Part shown: piece by piece, positions 25,236 to 33,781 of the stretch
How positions within the stretch are numbered: the stretch's first letter is position 1
Layout: every line of letters begins with the position of its first letter
NCBI RefSeq assembly: GCF_007994135.1
Contig: NZ_VLKF01000001.1
Location: 372,001 to 436,000, forward strand
Length of the DNA: 64,000 bases
Origin: Modestobacter roseus
Lineage (GTDB): Bacteria; Actinomycetota; Actinomycetes; Mycobacteriales; Geodermatophilaceae
Reading direction: 5' to 3'
Position numbers and translations under genes: made by a program
Notes under the pieces: generated by a model
What the model was told of the DNA's origin: nothing
Database searches by the model: none
The model's input: the letters and a program-made list of their open reading frames with translations, nothing else

Positions 25236-26879
25236 TCAGTGCACGGGGCGTGCGGCCTCCGGGGAGCTGGTGGTGGCCCGCCCGTCGAGGACCTCGGTCG
25301 CGATCCGGACGGCGTTGGCCATCACGGTGAGCGTGAAGGTGGTCGAGGCGATGCTCGGGAGCACGGAGCCGTCGACGAGGTGCACCCGGTCCCAGTCCGG
25401 CAGCCGGCCCCACCGGTCCGTCCCGCCCGGGACGCCGGGTGCGCGGTGCGGGAAGGTGCCGCCGAAGTGGTAGCTCTTGCCGGCGCCGCTGAGCGAGACG
25501 TGGGTCGGCACCGGCCACAGGTCCAGGGCCGGCGCGGCGCGGGCCAGCCGGCGCACCGCGGCGCCCAGCATCGGCGGTCGTCGCCCGGTGCCCTCCGGGG
25601 TGACCTCCAGCTCCGGGAGTGCGCCGGCACCCCGGCGGATGGTCAACCGGATGCCCGGTGAGGTCCAGGAGGGCAGGTAGCCGAACCCGACCGTGAGCCG
25701 GCGGAGCAGCCCGGTCGCCACCCCGGTGAGCGCCGGGTGCCGCAGCGGGCCGGGCAGGGCGTCGTCGAACGCCGGGTTGTAGGGATAGCAGTGCAGGTGC
25801 GCGGTGTCGACGTCCGTGCCGTCGTCGAAGGAGAGCAGCACGTTGAACTGGTTCAGGGTGAAGTCCCGCGCGCCGGGGCGGCGGGGGTCGGCGACCGCCC
25901 GCCGGGAGACCAACGGCACGACGAACTGCCGGGACTCGGCCATGGTCACGTGCCGCGGCAGCTGCGGCAGGGAGCCCAGCACCAGGCGGGTGGTGCCCAC
26001 CGCCCCCGCACCGAGGAAGACCCGGTCGGCCCGGAGCTCGTGGCGCACCCCGGTGGCCACCTCGCGGAACCGCGCCACGCAGCCGCCGGCGTCCTGCCCG
26101 ATCTCCTCCACCAGCACCCCGCCGACGTACCGGACGCCGGGCAGCTGCCGGACCCGGTCCATCGTCTGGGACGCGCTGTAGACCAGCCCGGTGGGGCAGC
26201 CGGTCATGCACAGACCGCACCGCGTGCAGTCGGTGGCGCGGAAGGCCAGCCGGGCCCGCCCGACCGTGACACCGCGGCGCCGCAGCGACGTCCGGTGGGC
26301 CTCGTAGCGGGCCAGCACGGCCGCGGCTCGGGGCCCCAGCGGCGGCAACCCGCCGCGCGCGTGGAGCAGCGGGAACGAGTCGGCCAGGTCGTCGACCTCC
26401 GCGGCCAGTGGCACGTGCTCCAGCGCGGCGCGGTAGTGCGGTTCCATCTCGGCCCAGGAGACCGGCCAGTCCCGGAAGGTGCTGGGGGAGAACGGCATCG
26501 CCTGGGCGCCCCAGACGGTGGTGAACCCGCCGTAGGCCGAGGAGACGAGGTCGACGTTCGTGCCCGGCGGGGTTCCCCGGATGCCGTCGAGCTGGCCCAG
26601 GTCCTGGAACGGGTGGTCCGACCCGTACACCCGCTTCCGTGGCACCGTGCGGCCGCGCGCCGCGGGCCGGGCGGTGATCACCTCCAGGTCCGAGGGGTCC
26701 CAGGACGTCTCGTCCCGGCCGGTGATCCGGGCCAGCACGCCGAGCCGGTGGTCGTCCAGTCGGCCGCCGAGGTCGAGCACGGTCACCTGCTGGTCGCCGC
26801 GGCAGGCCAGCGTCCAGGCCACCATGGCGGCCGACGCGCCCGAACCGACCACGAGGTGGGAGCCGCCGCCGGCGGTCAC
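25236..26879 (-). CDS. GMC-type oxidoreductase with ferredoxin-like Cys cluster
   Basis: 547 residues. FAD motif VVGSGASAAMVAWTL at the N-terminus and the closing TVMANAVRIATEVL typical of GMC enzymes. Residues 218-228 read CTRCGLCMTGCP, four cysteines spaced C-x2-C-x2-C-x3-CP like a [4Fe-4S] ferredoxin; many membrane-type GMC dehydrogenases have a related but Gly-rich Cys motif at this place. The active-site region has HFGGTFPHR. Substrate unknown; no signal peptide. Its ATG overlaps the stop of the glycosyltransferase gene (26876-26879), so the two work together, possibly oxidising a lipid- or glycan-linked alcohol. Confidence 0.8.
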   Translation of the reverse strand: MTAGGGSHLVVGSGASAAMVAWTLACRGDQQVTVLDLGGRLDDHRLGVLARITGRDETSWDPSDLEVITARPAARGRTVPRKRVYGSDHPFQDLGQLDGIRGTPPGTNVDLVSSAYGGFTTVWGAQAMPFSPSTFRDWPVSWAEMEPHYRAALEHVPLAAEVDDLADSFPLLHARGGLPPLGPRAAAVLARYEAHRTSLRRRGVTVGRARLAFRATDCTRCGLCMTGCPTGLVYSASQTMDRVRQLPGVRYVGGVLVEEIGQDAGGCVARFREVATGVRHELRADRVFLGAGAVGTTRLVLGSLPQLPRHVTMAESRQFVVPLVSRRAVADPRRPGARDFTLNQFNVLLSFDDGTDVDTAHLHCYPYNPAFDDALPGPLRHPALTGVATGLLRRLTVGFGYLPSWTSPGIRLTIRRGAGALPELEVTPEGTGRRPPMLGAAVRRLARAAPALDLWPVPTHVSLSGAGKSYHFGGTFPHRAPGVPGGTDRWGRLPDWDRVHLVDGSVLPSIASTTFTLTVMANAVRIATEVLDGRATTSSPEAARPVH

Positions 26880-27850
26880 CGCTCCTCGAGCCCCACGGTC
26901 AGTGACGCCGGGAGCCGGCCCGTCCGGAGGTCCAGCCGGCCCCGCAGGTGCCCGACGGCGGCCGCGGCCAGCCCTCCGACGATCGCGGCGGCCTGCCGTC
27001 CGGCGTCGCGGTCACCGCGCAGGGCACGCAGCACCTTGCGGGCCACCCTGCCCACCATGTCGCGGGCGAACTCGAGCTCGGCCCGGATGTTGCCGGCCGC
27101 CCCCATGTCGGCGAAGGCCCGGACCTTGCCGCGGTTGATCGTGTAGCAGCGGCGCCAGAAGTAGTCCCAGGTCAGCCGCTCGGGGTGGACGACGTGGTAG
27201 ATGCGGGCCTTCGGTTCGTAGACCACCGCCGCCGGCCCGTGCGCCGCCGCGATCCGGTGCGAGAGGTCCATGTCGTCGTGCTTGTCCGAGTGGAAGCCGC
27301 CCACCGCCCGCAGGGCATCGACACGGACCGACATGCTGGCGCCGATCAGGTGCCGCACCGGCCCGCGGGTCTCGGGCAGCCCGGCGTAGTGGCAGCCGAA
27401 CACCCAGTCGAACTCGTGGGGGAACCAGCCGGGCCGCGGCACCTGGTGATTGGGCAGCGGGGCCCCGCCGACGGCGACCGCACCGTCCTCGGCGTAGACG
27501 GTCAGCAGGGTCTCCAGCCAGGTCGGGTCGGCCTCGGCGTCGTCGTCGAGGAACGCCACGACGTCGGCCGTGACCCGCTCCACCGCGGTGTTGCGGGCCG
27601 AGCCCAGCCGGCCCGCGAAGCGGTTGGGGAACACCTCGACGGGCGGTCCCGGCTGGTCGGTGCCGGGGCCCCAGGTGGCCCGGGCCCGCGCCAGCAGGTC
27701 GTCGTTGTGGTCGATGCAGAGCAGGATCGTCGACGGGGCGACCGTCTGGGTCTGGACCGAGGCGACCGCGCGCACCAGCAGGTCCCACCGGTCGGCGGTG
27801 TAGCTGCAGATGACCACGTCGGCCAGGGCTGTGCGGTGTTGGACAGCCAT
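26876..27850 (-). CDS. family 2 glycosyltransferase
   Basis: 324 residues. ADVVICSYTADRWDLL N-terminus, VVAFLDDDAEADPTW containing the DxD metal site, HLIGASMSVRVDALR, and DDMDLSHRIAAA as the acceptor/catalytic ED-like motif. A hydrophobic stretch near the C-terminus (AAAIVGGLAAAAVG) may associate with the membrane. Inverting GT2 enzyme; donor sugar unknown. Co-transcribed and overlapping with the GMC oxidoreductase. Confidence 0.88.
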   Translation of the reverse strand: MAVQHRTALADVVICSYTADRWDLLVRAVASVQTQTVAPSTILLCIDHNDDLLARARATWGPGTDQPGPPVEVFPNRFAGRLGSARNTAVERVTADVVAFLDDDAEADPTWLETLLTVYAEDGAVAVGGAPLPNHQVPRPGWFPHEFDWVFGCHYAGLPETRGPVRHLIGASMSVRVDALRAVGGFHSDKHDDMDLSHRIAAAHGPAAVVYEPKARIYHVVHPERLTWDYFWRRCYTINRGKVRAFADMGAAGNIRAELEFARDMVGRVARKVLRALRGDRDAGRQAAAIVGGLAAAAVGHLRGRLDLRTGRLPASLTVGLEER

Positions 27851-27980
27851 GCCATCCCTCTCGCCGAGGCGCCCCCGGACGGGGCATCGGGGGCCTCGTG
27901 CGGCGTCGGACGAGGACGGGGCCGAAAGCTAGCAGCGGGGCCGGGGGCCGGACAGGGCTTCGCGCACGGCGGGTGGATCG

Positions 27981-29219
27981 TCAGCCGAAGGAGCGGCCCT
28001 GGCCGCGGTAGGTGGGCACCACGTCGTTGACCACCACGTCGGCGAGCCCGTCCCCCTGGACCAGGTGCAGCTCGTCGACCCGTTCGCACAGCTCGCCGGC
28101 CTTGGCGTGCCGGAACCACACCCGGTCGCCGATCGCCAGCTCCGCCGTCCCCGGGCCGCGCAGCGGGGTCTGCACCTCTCCGGCCCCCTCGGACGCCAGC
28201 AGGTGCAGCCCGGCGGGGTGGACCGGCGTCGGCGAGCGGTCGCGTCCGGGCGGGCCGGAGGCGATCCAGCCACCGCCGGCGACGGTGACCACGCCGGCCG
28301 CCGGGCGGCGGGTGACCGGCAGCGCGAACAGCGCCGCCGGCCGGCCGCGGAAGGACCGGTAGCCGTCGAACAGGGTGGGGGAGTAGAGCCCCGAACCGGC
28401 CGCCAGCTCGGTCACCGACTCCTCGGCCGCGGTGCGTTCCAGGCTCCCGGTGCCGCCGCCGTTGACGAACCGCAGGTCGGCGACCTCCCGGACGGCGGCG
28501 ACCGCGGCGGCCCGCCGGACGGCGAGCTCGCGCACCGAGGCCCGCTGCATGCCGCGCACGGCCAGCCCGCGCACCGGGCGCCCGGCGGGGGCGTCGCCGA
28601 CCCCGGCGACCTGCGCCTCGTAGGCCATCACCCCGACCAGTCGCACTCCTGGGCGGGCGACGACGGCGCGGGCCAGCGCGGCGGCCTCGGCGGGGGAGTG
28701 CACCGGTGAGCGGCGCACCCCGACGTGCGCCGGCCCGACCCGCCAGGAGGCGTCCAGGTCCAGGCAGACCTGCACGACCGGCCGGGTCGCCGGCGGGGCG
28801 ACGGCGTCCAGCAGGTCGAGGTGCGCCACCGAGTCGACCATCAGCGTGACCCGGTCGGCGAGCTGCTCGTCGCCGCCGAGCCGGCGCAGCGCCGCGCGGT
28901 CGACCGAGGGGTACCCGACCAGCACGTCGGTGCTCACCGGGTCGTTGCCGCCGGCCAGCCAGAGCGCCTCGGCCAGCGTGTAGGCCAGCACACCGGCGAA
29001 GCCGGGCCGGTCGAGCACCCGCCGCAGCAGCGCCCGGCACCGCACCGACTTGCTGGCCACCCGGATCGGCCGCCCGCCCGCCCGGCGCACCAGGTCGGCG
29101 GCGTTGGCGTCCAGCGCGTCGAGGTCGACGACCGCCAGCGGCGGGTCGAGGTGCGCGGTCGCTGCGTCCAGCCGCTCGCGCGCCCCCGCTGCTGCCACCG
29201 GGACGGCCGTCGTCGTCAT
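27981..29219 (-). CDS. alanine-racemase-fold protein (D-threonine-aldolase/amino-acid-deaminase-like)
   Basis: 412 residues from ATG 29219. PLAVVDLDALDANAADLV and IRVASKSVRCRALL (the PLP Lys in ASKS) mark the barrel of group-III racemases, and the C-terminal part (GDRVWFRHAKAGELCERVDELHLV) the D-serine-dehydratase-like beta domain, with a metal-binding His. Likely acts on a D-amino acid (aldol cleavage or deamination). It is divergent from a sugar-lactone oxidase; the same pair is adjacent in mycobacteria. A perfect 11-bp dyad lies between them. Confidence 0.82.
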   Translation of the reverse strand: MTTTAVPVAAAGARERLDAATAHLDPPLAVVDLDALDANAADLVRRAGGRPIRVASKSVRCRALLRRVLDRPGFAGVLAYTLAEALWLAGGNDPVSTDVLVGYPSVDRAALRRLGGDEQLADRVTLMVDSVAHLDLLDAVAPPATRPVVQVCLDLDASWRVGPAHVGVRRSPVHSPAEAAALARAVVARPGVRLVGVMAYEAQVAGVGDAPAGRPVRGLAVRGMQRASVRELAVRRAAAVAAVREVADLRFVNGGGTGSLERTAAEESVTELAAGSGLYSPTLFDGYRSFRGRPAALFALPVTRRPAAGVVTVAGGGWIASGPPGRDRSPTPVHPAGLHLLASEGAGEVQTPLRGPGTAELAIGDRVWFRHAKAGELCERVDELHLVQGDGLADVVVNDVVPTYRGQGRSFG

Positions 29220-29249
29220 GGACCGGCAGCTTCCCGACCGCACCGGGCC

Positions 29250-29290
29250 CGGTCAAGGGAGCCCTGCGCACGACCGGGTTCCCTTGACCG
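29250..29290. promoter_or_regulatory. 11-bp inverted repeat in a divergent promoter
   Basis: CGGTCAAGGGA at 29250-29260 and its exact complement TCCCTTGACCG at 29280-29290, 19 bp apart, midway between divergent starts at 29219 and 29345. TTGACC in each arm could also serve as the -35 of one promoter. Confidence 0.55.
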
Positions 29291-29344
29291 CCCGGTCCGC
29301 GGCCGGGCACTCTCGCGCCACCCACCCGGCGGTCAGGAGGCAGC

Positions 29345-30658
29345 GTGCCCGGAGCGGACACGTGGCGGAACTGGGCGGGCAACCAGTCCGCCACCGGCCT
29401 CACCGTCGTCCATCCCGCCGGGGCGGAGTCGATCGCCGCGGTGCTGCGGCGGGCGGCGGCCACCGGCCGGCGGGTCCGCCCGATCGGCAGCGGCCACTCC
29501 TTCAGCGCCGTCGGGCGGCCGGAGGACGTCCAGCTGGTGCTCGACCGGCACGCCGCGCTGGTCGACGTCACCGTCGACGGGCTGGTCACCGTGCAGGCCG
29601 GCATGCCGCTGCACCGGCTCACCACCGAGCTGGCCCGGCGTGGCTGGGCGCTGGAGAACCTGGGTGACGTCGACCGGCAGACCATCGCCGGCGCCGTCTC
29701 CACGGGCACCCACGGCACCGGTGCCCGTTTCGGCGGGCTGGCCACCCAGTTGCGCGCGCTGGAGCTGGTGCTGCCCGACGGGTCGCTGCTGCGCTGCTCG
29801 GCCGGTGAGCACGCCGAGGTCTTCGCCGCCGCGCGGGTCGGGCTGGGCGCCCTCGGTGTGCTGAGCACCGTGACCCTGCAGGCGGTGCCCGCCTTCGCGC
29901 TGCGCGCCGAGGAGGGCGCCGCCCGGCTGCCGGAGCTCATCGAGGGGTTCGCCGAGCACATGCAGGCCACCGACCACGTCGAGTTCTACTGGTTCCCGCA
30001 CACCGACCGCTGCCTCACCAAGGCCAACACCCGGGTGCCGCTGGCCGAGTGCGCGCCGCTGTCCCGCGGCCGCGCGCTGTGGGACGACGAGGTGGTGGCC
30101 AACGGCGCCTTCGCGGGGGTGGTCGCCGCCGGTCGAGCGGTGCCGCCGCTGGTGCCCCCGCTGGCCCGGGTCGCGGCGCGGGCGCTGGGTGCGCGCAGCT
30201 ACACCGACCACGCGCACCGGGTGTTCGTCTCCCGCCGCCGGGTCCGCTTCCGGGAGATGGAGTACGCGGTCCCGCGGGCGGCGGCGCCCGACGTGCTGCA
30301 GGAGCTGCGCGCCGCCGTCGACCGCAGCGACTGGCGGGTGCCCTTCCCGGTGGAGGTGCGGGTGGCCGCCGCCGACGACGTCCCGTTGTCGACGGCCGCA
30401 GGCCGGGACACCGCCTACGTGGCGGTGCACGTCCCGGCGCGCAGCGAGCCGGGCGGGTACTTCGCCACCTTCGAGGCGATCGCCGGTGCGGTCGGTGGCC
30501 GGCCGCACTGGGGCAAGCTGCACTCGCTGGACGCCGCGACGCTGGCCGGGCGGTACCCGCGGTTCGCCGAGTTCACCGCCCTCCGCGAGCGGCTGGACCC
30601 GGCCGGGGTGCTGTCCAACGCGCACCTGGACCGGGTCCTGGGGTCGACCGTCCGTTGA
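29345..30658 (+). CDS. D-arabinono-1,4-lactone oxidase / aldonolactone dehydrogenase
   Basis: 437 residues, GTG with AGGAGG upstream. FAD-binding (VAO-type) domain with RPIGSGHSFS, AGAVSTGTHGTG and LGALGVLSTVTLQAVP; the C-terminal ALO domain ends with HWGKLHSLDA and RYPRF, typical of gulonolactone/arabinonolactone oxidases. No signal peptide. In mycobacteria the relative is an L-gulono-1,4-lactone dehydrogenase. The racemase-fold gene is divergent; an intergenic hairpin and an aldo/keto reductase relic follow. Confidence 0.88.
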   Translation: MPGADTWRNWAGNQSATGLTVVHPAGAESIAAVLRRAAATGRRVRPIGSGHSFSAVGRPEDVQLVLDRHAALVDVTVDGLVTVQAGMPLHRLTTELARRGWALENLGDVDRQTIAGAVSTGTHGTGARFGGLATQLRALELVLPDGSLLRCSAGEHAEVFAAARVGLGALGVLSTVTLQAVPAFALRAEEGAARLPELIEGFAEHMQATDHVEFYWFPHTDRCLTKANTRVPLAECAPLSRGRALWDDEVVANGAFAGVVAAGRAVPPLVPPLARVAARALGARSYTDHAHRVFVSRRRVRFREMEYAVPRAAAPDVLQELRAAVDRSDWRVPFPVEVRVAAADDVPLSTAAGRDTAYVAVHVPARSEPGGYFATFEAIAGAVGGRPHWGKLHSLDAATLAGRYPRFAEFTALRERLDPAGVLSNAHLDRVLGSTVR

Positions 30659-30669
30659 CCGTGGTCCGG

Positions 30670-30720
30670 CCCTCGTCCAGGGGCCCGCGCCGAGCTCGCG
30701 AGGCATGGGGAGGACGGGGG
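30670..30720 (-). repeat. intergenic hairpin element, copy A
   Basis: Outer stem CCCTCGTCC (30670-30678) with GGACGGGGG (30712-30720), 9 pairs including one G-T. The interior includes GCGCCGAGCTCGCGAGG, which with the flanks is shared in the opposite orientation with copy B at 34938. Lies just after a stop codon. Confidence 0.75.
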
Positions 30721-30734
30721 TCCTGCATCAGAGG

Positions 30735-30890
30735 TCGACGTCGGGCCCGCACGTTCTCCTCCGGGTGCTGCACGGACGTCGTGCCGGGGATGAGCAGCAG
30801 GTCGGGGGAGCGGGCCAGCAGCCAGCAGCCAGGCGAGCGCGATCTCCATCGGGGTGGCCTCCAGCCACCGCGCCACGGTCTCCAAGCGGC
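30735..30890 (-). pseudogene. aldo/keto reductase C-terminal relic with a 7-bp tandem duplication
   Basis: On the minus strand the frame LEATPMEIALAWLLA continues, after a shift, as ARSPDLLLIPGTTSVQH and PEENV. That is the classic end of an aldo/keto reductase: ATPAQIALAWLL, then IPGTSS and HLEEN. The shift is explained by TGCTGGC repeated twice in the TGGCTGCTGG context, a +7 slippage. Nothing of the barrel remains upstream, where the MFS gene ends at 30902, and the 3' side runs into hairpin element A. A dead fragment, left by deletion and slippage. Confidence 0.75.
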
Positions 30891-30901
30891 GGCGCTGAAC
30901 G

Positions 30902-32110
30902 TCAGCCGGCCCGGAGCGGCTCGGGCACCTCCCCGGCCGGATGATCGGCCGTGCGGCCCGCAGGGCGGCGCCCCCGGTTCGCGACCACCGCGACGAGGGC
31001 CAGGGCGGCGCCGGTCAGCGCCAGCCCCACGCCCACCCACATCGGTGCCGTGTAGCCCAGCCCGGCCGAGAGCGCCGCGGCCCCGAACGCGGCCCCCAGC
31101 GCGTTGGCCACGTTGAACGCCGCCTGGTTGGCGGCGGAGACCAGGCTGCCGCCGGGCACCCGGGCCACTTCGATCACCCGGTTCTGCAGGACCGGGCCGA
31201 GCGAGAAGGTGGCGGCGCCGAAGAGCACGACCAGCACGATCGCGGCCACCGGGAACCGGGCCAGCAGCGCGAACGCCACCAGCAGGGCGGCGGCCGTGAC
31301 CAGCACCCCGGTGACGAACGACATCCCCCAGCGGTCGCCCAGCCGGCCACCGATCAGGGTGCCGACGGTGGCGCCGACCCCGAAGACGGCGAGCACCGGG
31401 GTCACCCAGCTCTCGGGCAGCCCGGCCAGCTCGGTGAGGATCGGGCTGATGTAGCTGTAGACGGCGAACATGGCCGCGCAGCCGATCGTGGTGACCCCCA
31501 GCACCAGCCAGACCGCGGGGCGGCGGAACGCGACCAGCTCGCTGCGCAGGTCCGCGCGCTCCCCGGAGACCGGCGGCATCCAGGCGAGCAGGCCGGCGAT
31601 GGTGACCAGCCCGAGCCCGGCGACCACCCCGAACACCAGCCGCCAGCTGAGCTGCTGGGCGAGCAGGGTGCCCAGCGGCACACCGACGACGTTGGCGAGG
31701 GTGAGGCCGACGATCATCAGCGAGATGGCCTGGGACGCGCGGTGCGCGGGCACCAGCCTCCTCGCCGCCACCGCGCCGACCCCGAAGAACGCGCCGTGCG
31801 CCAGGGCGGTGAACACCCGGGCGGCGACCAGCGTCGGGTAGTCGGGGGCGAGCGCGGAGAGGGCGTTGCCCACGGTGAACAGGACCATCAGGCCGAGCAG
31901 GGTCTGCCGCGGGCTGAACCGCACCGCCAGCGCGGTGAGCGTGGGGGCACCGATGACCACGCCGACGGCGTAGGCGGAGATCAGCAGCCCGACGGCGGAC
32001 ACCGAGACGTCGAGCCCCTCGGCGATCTGGGGCAGCATCCCCATCACCACGAACTCGGTGGTGCCGATGCCGAAGGCGCCGATGGCGAGCGCGAGCAGGG
32101 CGCGGGGCAC
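30902..32110 (-). CDS. MFS transporter (AraJ/Cmx-like drug or sugar efflux)
   Basis: 402 residues from GTG 32110 (GAGGAG upstream). Twelve hydrophobic segments. The first helix has ALAIGAFGIGTTEFVVMGMLPQIAEGL (quoted in part), the trademark of the AraJ/NepI/Cmx group, followed by GAPTLTALAVRFSPR in the loop 2-3 region. Proton-driven export of drugs, sugars or nucleosides; the substrate is not set by sequence. Its 3' end abuts an aldo/keto reductase relic, so a neighbour has been lost. Confidence 0.88.
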   Translation of the reverse strand: MPRALLALAIGAFGIGTTEFVVMGMLPQIAEGLDVSVSAVGLLISAYAVGVVIGAPTLTALAVRFSPRQTLLGLMVLFTVGNALSALAPDYPTLVAARVFTALAHGAFFGVGAVAARRLVPAHRASQAISLMIVGLTLANVVGVPLGTLLAQQLSWRLVFGVVAGLGLVTIAGLLAWMPPVSGERADLRSELVAFRRPAVWLVLGVTTIGCAAMFAVYSYISPILTELAGLPESWVTPVLAVFGVGATVGTLIGGRLGDRWGMSFVTGVLVTAAALLVAFALLARFPVAAIVLVVLFGAATFSLGPVLQNRVIEVARVPGGSLVSAANQAAFNVANALGAAFGAAALSAGLGYTAPMWVGVGLALTGAALALVAVVANRGRRPAGRTADHPAGEVPEPLRAG

Positions 32111-32223
32111 GGGCGGGCTCCTCAGGGGCGGTGCTGGGGGAGGGGAGGGACGACGGCGTCCTCCCCGCACCCAACGGCATCGGGCGGCCGAACCCACCCC
32201 CGGGGCGGCATGAACCGCGTCAC

Positions 32224-32258
32224 GTCGCCCCTCGCGCCGCGGGCCGGCGCGCGGCGAC
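32224..32258. terminator. hairpin between convergently spaced ends
   Basis: GTCGCC at 32224 with GGCGAC at 32253 and an inner CGCGCC / GGCGCG pairing; it follows the stop of the zinc dehydrogenase on its strand. Confidence 0.5.
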
Positions 32259-32290
32259 AGCCACGCACCGGCCCGGAGGGTGCTGCGGGA

Positions 32291-33472
32291 TCAGGGGGTG
32301 AGGAGCACCTTGACCGCGCCGTCCTGCTTCTGGCGGAACGTCTCGTAGGCCTGCGGCGCCTGCTCCAGCGGCACGTGGTGGGTGGCGAAGGTGTCCACGC
32401 CCAGCGGGTCAGCGTCGGTGAGCAGCGGCAGGATGTCGGGCACCCAGCGCCACACGTTGGCCTGGCCCATGCGCAGCTGCAGCTGCTTGTCGAAGATGCG
32501 CATGAGCGGCAGCGGGTCGGTGGCGCCGCCGTAGACGCCGGAGATCGAGATCGTGCCGCCCCGGCGGACCGCCTCGATCGCGGTGTTCAGCGCGGCCAGC
32601 CGGTCGGCGCCGGCCACCGTCATGACCTTCTCCATGATCGCGTCCGGCACGATCGCGCTGGCCTTCTGGGCGAGCCGGGCGCCCGGCGAGCCGTGCGCCT
32701 CCATGCCGACCGCGTCGATGACGGCGTCCGGGCCCCGCCCGTCGGTCTTGTCGCGCACCCAGGCCACGACGTCGTCCTGTTCGGTGGAGTCGAGGACGTC
32801 GATCCCGTTGGCCCGGGCCCGGGCCAGCCGCTCCGGCACGGTGTCGACGGCGTAGACCGCGGAGGCGCCCAGGTGCTTGGCGATCCGGGTCGACATGTCG
32901 CCGATCGGGCCCAGCCCGAGCACCAGCACCGTCCCGCCCGGCACGACGCCGGCGTACTGCACGGCCTGCCAGGCGGTGGGCAGGACGTCGGAGAGGTAGA
33001 CGAAGCGGTCGTCGGCCGGGCCCTCGGGCACCTTGATCGGCAGCGTGTTGCCGAACGGGACCCGCAGGTACTCGGCCTGCCCGCCGGGCACCTGGCCGTA
33101 GAGCTTGGTGTAGCCGAACAGCGACGCGCCGAAGCCCTGCTCGCGGTTCTGCGTGGTCTCGCACTGGCTCTGCAGGCCCTGGGAGCACATCCAGCAGGTG
33201 CCGCAGGAGATGTTGAACGGGACGACGACCCGGTCGCCGGCCTTCAGCTCGGTCACGCCGGGACCCACCTCGCGCACGATCCCCATCGGCTCGTGGCCGA
33301 GCACGTCGCCGACGGTCATGAACGGTGCCATCACCTCGATCAGGTGCAGGTCGGAACCGCAGATGCCGCTGGAGGTGATCTCCACGATGACGTCGGTGGG
33401 GTCGGTGATGGTCGGGTCGGGGACGGTGTCCACCCGGACGTCGTCCCGGCCGTGCCAGGTCACTGCGCGCAT
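32291..33472 (-). CDS. zinc-dependent alcohol dehydrogenase, formaldehyde-dehydrogenase-like
   Basis: 393 residues, ATG 33472 with GAGGAG upstream. Catalytic zinc site SSGICGSDLH and GHEPMGIV; partial structural cluster CGTCWMCSQGLQSQC with four Cys. Cofactor motif VLVLGLGPIGDMSTRI followed by AVDTVPERL, an Asp that favours NAD+. Insertion-rich C-terminal half resembles glutathione-independent formaldehyde dehydrogenases and other long-chain ADH members. Probably oxidises an aldehyde or alcohol with NAD+. The divergent M23 peptidase starts 310 bp away. Confidence 0.88.
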   Translation of the reverse strand: MRAVTWHGRDDVRVDTVPDPTITDPTDVIVEITSSGICGSDLHLIEVMAPFMTVGDVLGHEPMGIVREVGPGVTELKAGDRVVVPFNISCGTCWMCSQGLQSQCETTQNREQGFGASLFGYTKLYGQVPGGQAEYLRVPFGNTLPIKVPEGPADDRFVYLSDVLPTAWQAVQYAGVVPGGTVLVLGLGPIGDMSTRIAKHLGASAVYAVDTVPERLARARANGIDVLDSTEQDDVVAWVRDKTDGRGPDAVIDAVGMEAHGSPGARLAQKASAIVPDAIMEKVMTVAGADRLAALNTAIEAVRRGGTISISGVYGGATDPLPLMRIFDKQLQLRMGQANVWRWVPDILPLLTDADPLGVDTFATHHVPLEQAPQAYETFRQKQDGAVKVLLTP

Positions 33473-33781
33473 GCGTGAACTCCTCGGTCTCGGGAGGCCA
33501 CCGGGCCGGCCGCGAGCATGCCGGGGCCAGGTCGGGGGCCGTGATGTCCCTCGCACCTACCCGTCACGGCGCGTTCGACTCATCAGCCGCACGCAGTCCT
33601 GACGTCACGCAGGGTGCACTTTTGGCAGCCTTTGTTGTGACGCTTGCCACTTGACCTGGTGTGCGTCGGTAGTTGAGCGCATCACGAACTGGTCACGACG
33701 TGTTTACATGGGCGCCGCGTCCCACCCGTCGGTACCCCGCTGGGCGGGACGCAGTCCTGTCCCCGACGGAAGACTGGTGCT
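33473..33781. other. divergent intergenic region (309 bp)
   Basis: Between the zinc dehydrogenase (-) and the M23 peptidase (+). Contains TTGTGACGCTTGCCACTT near 33643, a weak Crp-like dyad, TTGACC at 33651 as a possible -35, TTTACAT at 33703, and a hairpin GCGTCCCACCC / GGGCGGGACGC at 33717-33752 (one mismatch) in the peptidase leader. Cell-wall peptidase genes in actinobacteria often have structured leaders; I could not match this one to a known riboswitch. Confidence 0.5.

Noticed and set aside
25236..27850. Mycofactocin-type cluster (GMC oxidoreductase plus glycosyltransferase)
   Set aside because: No mftA-E genes around, the Cys cluster differs from MftG, and the glycosyltransferase is a simple GT2.
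33473..33781. c-di-AMP (ydaO-type) riboswitch before the M23 peptidase
   Set aside because: I could not place the conserved core sequences; only a generic hairpin is visible.
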